This document shows positions 58,929 to 64,000 of a stretch of DNA of 64,000 bases, piece by piece (positions within the stretch are counted from its first letter, which is position 1; every line of letters starts with the position of its first letter). Below the pieces are notes generated by a model. That model made no database searches and was not told the origin of the DNA. It saw only the letters and a list, made by a program, of their open reading frames with translations. The DNA lies in the NCBI GenBank assembly GCA_001683735.1, contig LUGG01000022.1:372001-436000 (forward strand), written 5' to 3'. Origin of the DNA: Grifola frondosa (lineage: Eukaryota > Basidiomycota > Agaricomycetes > Polyporales > Grifolaceae). Made by a program: the position numbers and the translations under genes.

Positions 58929-59529
58929 AGGGTGGGAGGTCACATTAGACGTCATTGGCTATGAGCAGCTATATGTTCCTGATAATTAATCATGTTACGG
59001 TGCAATGGATGACGAAATGAACTCAATCGCTGCAAACAATACACATGCAAGCCTCGGTCACAAATATCCGTGAGTACTATATCTGTAACATGCAGTGCTT
59101 TGAAGAATCAACGTTCTAAACATGTCGCTGCCACATCTTCACATATTCTCCGGGTCTGACAGCAATTGCCAGTCGGAAGGTAAGTTTGACATGCACATCG
59201 AAGGAGGTGTGCGCACGTTCTATAAATATTCGCAGGATGATATGCCTGAACTTCATGGGGTGAAAATGACCGACGGCAAATTGCAAACTGTGTGGTCGTA
59301 AGATAAGGAACATCTTCATTTGATCCAACAATGAACCGACCAGCACTTGATTATTAACCATAGCAATTTGAGACTACATATAGCAGGCGAAATATGCTGC
59401 TGCTGGACGCGAGTCACCAGCGATATCGCGTTCACATCTCCCAATTAGTCCCAGATAAATAGCTGATAATGTGGGTACAGCTGCGGGGTATACAGTCCCC
59501 TAGTCTAAGGCAGCCAATCGCGATCAACA
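58929..59529. other. Intergenic region between convergent genes
   Basis: No gene seen. Confidence 0.45.
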
Positions 59530-60566
59530 TTAACTTCTAGCCCTTGCCCTCCACCCTCCATCTAGTCTATCGAGGAGCGCCTGCACCTCCCGCACAGCGC
59601 CCTTCCGCTCTCGGCGTGCTTCCTCCCATTCACCCTCGGCAGTGATTGCGTCCAGGCGCAACAGACTCTGCAGAAGTAGCTCTCCGAGGCGGGCATGCTC
59701 CTGCTCACTGTCTACTCGAGCTTGCGAGGACTTGGGCGCGTGCACCATGGATGAGGAATGTGCGGGATGAGAGGCAGGTGCGGATGGGGAGAGGGTGGTG
59801 AGGAAGACATCAACGTCCGGCTGGAGGGTGTGCCGGACTTTGTCAAGCTCGCCGCGGATTTGGGAGATGGTGTTCTCCTCATTGCGTGGAGCTTTCTCTG
59901 CCTTCGCGGAAGGTGCGGGCGCGAGTGCTTCACCGCCACCAACCAGAGCGATAGTAGAATTGGGTTTGATACCATAGGCAGATACTGTACGAGAAGGCGA
60001 GGATGACGTCAGATGTCAGTTGGACAGTCACACGGAGTCAAGAATATGGGAAGGAGGGGTGGAATTGGGATGCGGATACGTGGTGACGCCATAAACGACG
60101 ATTTCGTGATATCAGGCTGCCAGGTTCCGCGGCTTGCGAGAGCCGGGTTGCTAGTGCGGGAGCGGAGGCAGTGATCGGTTGATCGTATGTTCGAAGACAA
60201 GACAAATGACAAAAAATACCGCGTGCTAGAGATTGATATAGAACTGGAACCACGTACTGGGCGCATTGTCATCCTTCATCACTGCTCCAGCGTGGATGAG
60301 CTTGAAAGAATGTTCCGGAAGCTGAGTGTACTCGGCGATTTCTTGTCGAATCACTGACAGCTTGGTATCAGAAGGGGGAAGAGAGAAGTGTAACCTGTAA
60401 GAGTGCACGAAGGCCAATGCAATGGCAATGGGAATAATAGTACCGTGATGCAGGTCGAAGTGCGTGTGTAGGAGTGGGACAAAGAAGCCTACGTCAGTTC
60501 GGTACATCGAACACAATTGGAGAAGCTAACCGCACCTCTCCCTCCCCCATTTAACGACATAGCTCA
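59530..60566 (-). CDS. Membrane-anchored ubiquitin-like/BAG-domain co-chaperone
   Basis: Starts MSYVVKWGRER, an intron, GFFVPLLHTHF, a membrane segment (TIIPIAIALAFVHSY), a ubiquitin-like domain (LHFSLPPSDTKLSVIRQEIA, LPEHSFKLIHAGAVMKDDNAP, an intron, YGIKPNSTIALVGGGEA), an Ala/Pro/Lys linker, ISQIRGELDKVRHTLQPDVDVF and a C-terminal BAG domain (RVDSEQEHARLGELLLQSLL, RLDAITAEGEWEEARRERKG, AVREVQALLDRLDG). BAG domains bind the Hsp70 ATPase and release nucleotide. The N-terminal anchor recalls yeast Snl1, which sits in the ER/nuclear envelope. The 3-4 exons are in frame. Confidence 0.88.
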
Positions 60567-61122
60567 TGTGCTTAGACTTTTTGCTTCGTGATCCGGTAAC
60601 TTGTCTTGCTTGCACGTATGCAACTCGGAGGAGAATGAGTAAAACTGGTATAACTGGAACAGCGAAGCGGGTGTCAATGTCGACAGATCATATCGATATG
60701 AAAAAAACACATACCGAGATGGATGGGAGAGAGCAGGATGGGCGACGATAGCGCTATGTTGCGCTTGAACAGATACACGTTGTGATATGAATCGGAGCCA
60801 CTGGCGGTGGAGCAGCTATCGACGGAACGAGGACAGAGAGTACGCTTTTTCCATTAGTCCTGATAGCTTACCTGGTAACAAAATGATCATTGTATTTCAA
60901 TCTCCGAACGTGAGCCAGCTTAGTCGAGTAAGAAAAAGTGCAAGGAAACGGCTGAAAACGGGTAATTGGACGTATATTTGGATTTCTATTACCAAGACTT
61001 ACCGGATTGGAACAGGATAGAATCTACACTGATCTCTTGGATCGAACAGTCTCTTATATTCGCCTTTCTTCCTTCCCCGTTCTCTTTGTCCCCTTCTCCT
61101 CATCCGCTCTCCATTCCCCACC
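60567..61122. other. Divergent promoter region between the BAG and PBS2 genes
   Basis: Holds a CT-rich leader (61,060-61,120) of the kinase gene. No gene supported. Confidence 0.45.
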
Positions 61123-63092
61123 ATGTCCAATTCTCCTTCTCAATCTGATGGCGCCGCCACTCGTCCACCACCAGTCCCCATTGCACCTCCTCGTGCTCCC
61201 GCCATGACTCCCAATCGCTCTGTCACCGGTCTCCTCAACAACCGCAGAAACATTGGCTCGACACCCATCCCACCCTCTCTCCAGGCCAAGATGGCTGCTG
61301 TGAGTGTCTCCATGCTTTCCTCATTCAATCGCCGGCCTTATCTCCCCTGTCCTTCCCCTCTCCGGCGGTCCGGCACGTAAAAATCCTCTAGCTTGCGAAT
61401 CGCGGTGCAAGCTCATCTGGCAGTTCCATCTCCATTGACACTGCTACTGCTGCTCTGAGGAATGCGGGCCTTAGTGAACGGCCGGGCCAGTCACCAGTGC
61501 TGGGCCTCCGCGGTCCTACATCTGCTCCTTCTCCTGGTGGTCCCGCAGGTCCTCCGGGCGGACTCGGAGGCCTCGCGGCTCGCCGGATGGGGAAGAATGC
61601 GCCCAAACTGAGCGGGATGGACATCGGCATCCATCCGGGCGGTGGTCCCAGTGGCGCCGGTCTGGGGAGCGGGCGACCAATACTGGACGAAACACCGAGG
61701 AGATTATCCCAGGACAATTTCGGCACTCCCTTCGCAAACTTTGGAAAGATTGTGTATGTCTCTGCTATCAGCACGTCGCATACCGTGCCAAGAGTTGATG
61801 AATACCCCTAGCGATCCATCGGGGGCGCTCAACTTCAGCGGAAAGGCGGTGCTGCACGCTCAAGGAGTTGATTTTTCTAATGGGTCTTCGTTCGCTATTA
61901 ATATGGACCAGCTACAACTTGACGAGGAGTTGGGAAAGGGTAACTATGGCACGGTGAAGAAGGTTCTTCACAAGCCGACTAAGGTGGCGATGGCCATGAA
62001 GGTGCGTATCAGAAATCTAACTGCCGCGATTCACTCACAAATATTACTTTGTAGGAGATCCGTCTTGAGCTTGACGAAGCCAAGCTGAACGCCATCATCA
62101 TGGAACTTGACATATTACATCGTGCTGTGGCGCCAGAAATCGTTGAATTTTATGGCGCATTCTTTATTGAGTCGTACGCGCAACTAAATTATTCTGCGAA
62201 TCATCGACCATTAATGCTCCTCTGATCTCCTAGGTGTGTGTACTACTGTATGGAGTACATGGACGCGGGATCGTTGGATAAACTGCAAGGAGACGGTATA
62301 CCAGAACACGTTTTGGCACGGATCACTAGAAGCATGGTACGAGGGCTGAAGTTCCTCAAAGATGATCTGCAGATCATACATCGAGGTGAGTGTATGCGCC
62401 ATATCGGCCGTTCTTTTGTCTCTGAAATACAGTATCCATTTACAGACGTGAAGCCAACGAATGTACTAGTGAATCGAAGGGGTGAGGTTAAGTTATGCGA
62501 CTTCGGAGTGTCAGGCCAGCTAGAGAAATCCCTTGCTAAAACCAATATCGGATGTCAGAGTTACATGGCGGTACGTCTTTCTGTTTGTGACGTCTTTGTC
62601 GCGTATCAAATCTTGTCCTCCACAGCCCGAACGGATACGCGGCGAATCACAGAACAACGTTGGAACATACACCGTGTCTTCGGATGTGTGGTCTCTAGGT
62701 CTTTCCATGATTGAAATGGCCTTGGGTAGATATCCTTACCCACCGGAGACGTACGCCAACGTCTTTGCACAGCTTACGGCGATTGTCGATGGAGATACCC
62801 CCGAACTGCCGGATGACTTCTCGGATATTTCCAAGGATTTTGTTTCACGATGTCTGCACAAAATGCCCGAGAGGCGGGCTTCCTACGCGGAGCTTCTCGT
62901 GAGTATTGTCAAGATATGTCTATTTTGTGGCGGATGCTTATGCATTAACATTAGCAACATCCTTTTTTGGCGCAGGATAAGGAGAAAGATATCGACATGC
63001 CGGGATGGGTCGCGAGCGCGCTGGCGTATCGCGAACAGAAGCTCCGCGAGCAGCAGCAGCAGCATCTCGCCTCGCAGCTTGGGATGTCGTGA
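61123..63092 (+). CDS. PBS2: MAP kinase kinase of the HOG pathway (Pbs2-like)
   Basis: A Ser/Pro-rich N-terminus (MSNSPSQSDGAATRPPPVPIA...) and a Gly/Pro-rich region are followed by the kinase domain: LDEELGKGNYGTVKKVLHKP (P-loop), MAMKEIRLELDE (Lys), VEFYGAFFIE, CVYYCMEYMDAGSLDKL, IIHRDVKPTNVLVNRRG (catalytic loop), [31 protein letters not shown] (DFG, activation-loop Ser and Thr in S-LAK-T), SSDVWSLGLSMIEMALGRYPYPPE, CLHKMPERRASYAELL and the tail WVASALAYREQKL. HRDVKPTNVLVN and [11 protein letters not shown] are typical of Pbs2-type MAPKKs that activate Hog1 under osmotic stress. About eight exons, all in frame. Confidence 0.94.
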
Positions 63093-64000
63093 AACTTTCC
63101 TGCGTACCAAATCATGACAATTACGAAGCAAGATATCTGTCCGATAGTACGGACATGTCGCCTGTGTTGCCGAAGTACACTGGTACCTGTGGTCTCCTGT
63201 GCACTTTGAGGAGCCGCCTGACACGACGATCACTCCTTTCCTTTGACTGCGACCCTGCTGCGCGTGGCTCGACATCGATTTCCCGCCGAACTTGAATGTT
63301 CGGCGTGGTCCGTCCTATCCCGACTTGGTCTCGTCCCAATCTTGTCCTCTTGTTGAATCGACGACAGCCGTTGCCGCGCTATCGCATTTTCTTATCCATA
63401 CTTGGGAAAGCCGGGCTTCTGTCCCGTGCCGGTTTAAACTATCCTATACACGATCGGACCGTAATTCGCGATGGATACTGCGCACGCGGGATGAGGGCAG
63501 GGAGGACGCTGGTGTCGGAGCGGAGGACCTTCGCGAACGCAGCACAAACTTTGTCGAGTGTTCGAACTTTCTGAGGCAGAGTACACGTACCAATCACACC
63601 TGCAGGACGGGTCTGGATCTAAATCAGTTAGTCTTATATAAGTTATAATGTCTTCCTCACCACACGAGAACCAGATGTTTGTTTCGGGCTCGGCGCTCGG
63701 CGCTCAGGTCTCAGACCTTGGGTCCGACGGTTCTATATCCGACATCATACTTAACTGCAAGAAATTTTGTTGTGTTCATTGCGTCCTGACGCACGGTGCC
63801 ACGTCGTGGATATACAGTTCTGAAATACCCAGCTAGCCCAATGATTTTTGGACGTAGACCATTGCCTCTGAAAGTCGAAACATAAGCTCCAACTTCAATG
63901 ATCGACTGATGCCACATCTGACTAGCACTGATTCATAATTCATGATACATGCGCATGATGTTTTGAGTGGAAAGTGCGTTTGTTAAATAATGCCTCATTC
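63093..64000. other. 3' flank of PBS2, no gene seen
   Basis: Open frames around 63,290-63,650 have no ATG-anchored protein with recognisable features. Probably UTR and intergenic DNA. Confidence 0.4.

Overview
The window is nuclear DNA of a filamentous basidiomycete, most likely a wood- or litter-decaying Agaricomycete. The evidence is many short (about 45-70 nt) GT-AG introns with CTAAT/CTAAC-like branch points, dense genes on both strands, an AA9 lytic polysaccharide monooxygenase, small secreted double-psi-beta-barrel proteins, and a KDZ-type transposon of the kind common in mushroom genomes. The exact species cannot be told from the sequence.

Host genes left of the mobile-element block (1-23.5 kb), in order: an unrecognised 5' gene end (-); the arginine-specific carbamoyl-phosphate synthase small subunit with a spliced arginine-attenuator-peptide uORF (+); a short-chain dehydrogenase (+); a 3.8 kb gene-poor stretch holding a row of six hairpins; an FAD/NAD(P)-binding oxidoreductase (+); an alpha/beta hydrolase of the homoserine-acetyltransferase-like fold (-); a nucleolar FKBP prolyl isomerase (-); Arp2/3 subunit ARPC4 (+); a FIT/Scs3 lipid-droplet membrane protein (+); porphobilinogen synthase HEM2 (+); a TatD-family metallohydrolase (+); and an AA9 LPMO (+).

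Mobile block (23,494-48,828): a nest of insertions. The outer layer is a Ty1/copia LTR retrotransposon (5-bp TSD TGAAC, LTRs differing by one substitution in the shared 389 bp, half-tRNA-iMet primer-binding site). Its RNase H reading frame is split by a 19.7-kb DNA element (28,342-48,088) flanked by a TTGCCG duplication. Removing the insert plus one duplication restores the RNase H frame exactly, so both ends are known. The insert carries a KDZ transposase with a CxC2 zinc cluster (-), one small gene of unknown function on the same strand, and three cargo genes on the other strand, one with a GRF zinc finger. Inside it lies a 4.1-kb giant inverted repeat (arms about 1.7 kb) packed with roughly 30-bp palindromic units. 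A 209-bp MITE sits in the 3' LTR.

Host genes on the right (48.8-64 kb): two tandem dienelactone hydrolases (+), four small secreted double-psi-beta-barrel proteins (+) of which two share a near-identical 3' half, a membrane-anchored ubiquitin-like/BAG co-chaperone (-), and a Pbs2-type HOG-pathway MAPKK (+).

A caution for the reader: several highly conserved host genes (HEM2, FKBP, FIT, the hydrolases) show single-base indels, mostly in homopolymers, that break otherwise perfect coding. This looks more like assembly error than decay, so the similar frameshifts inside the transposons should not be taken as proof that those elements are dead.
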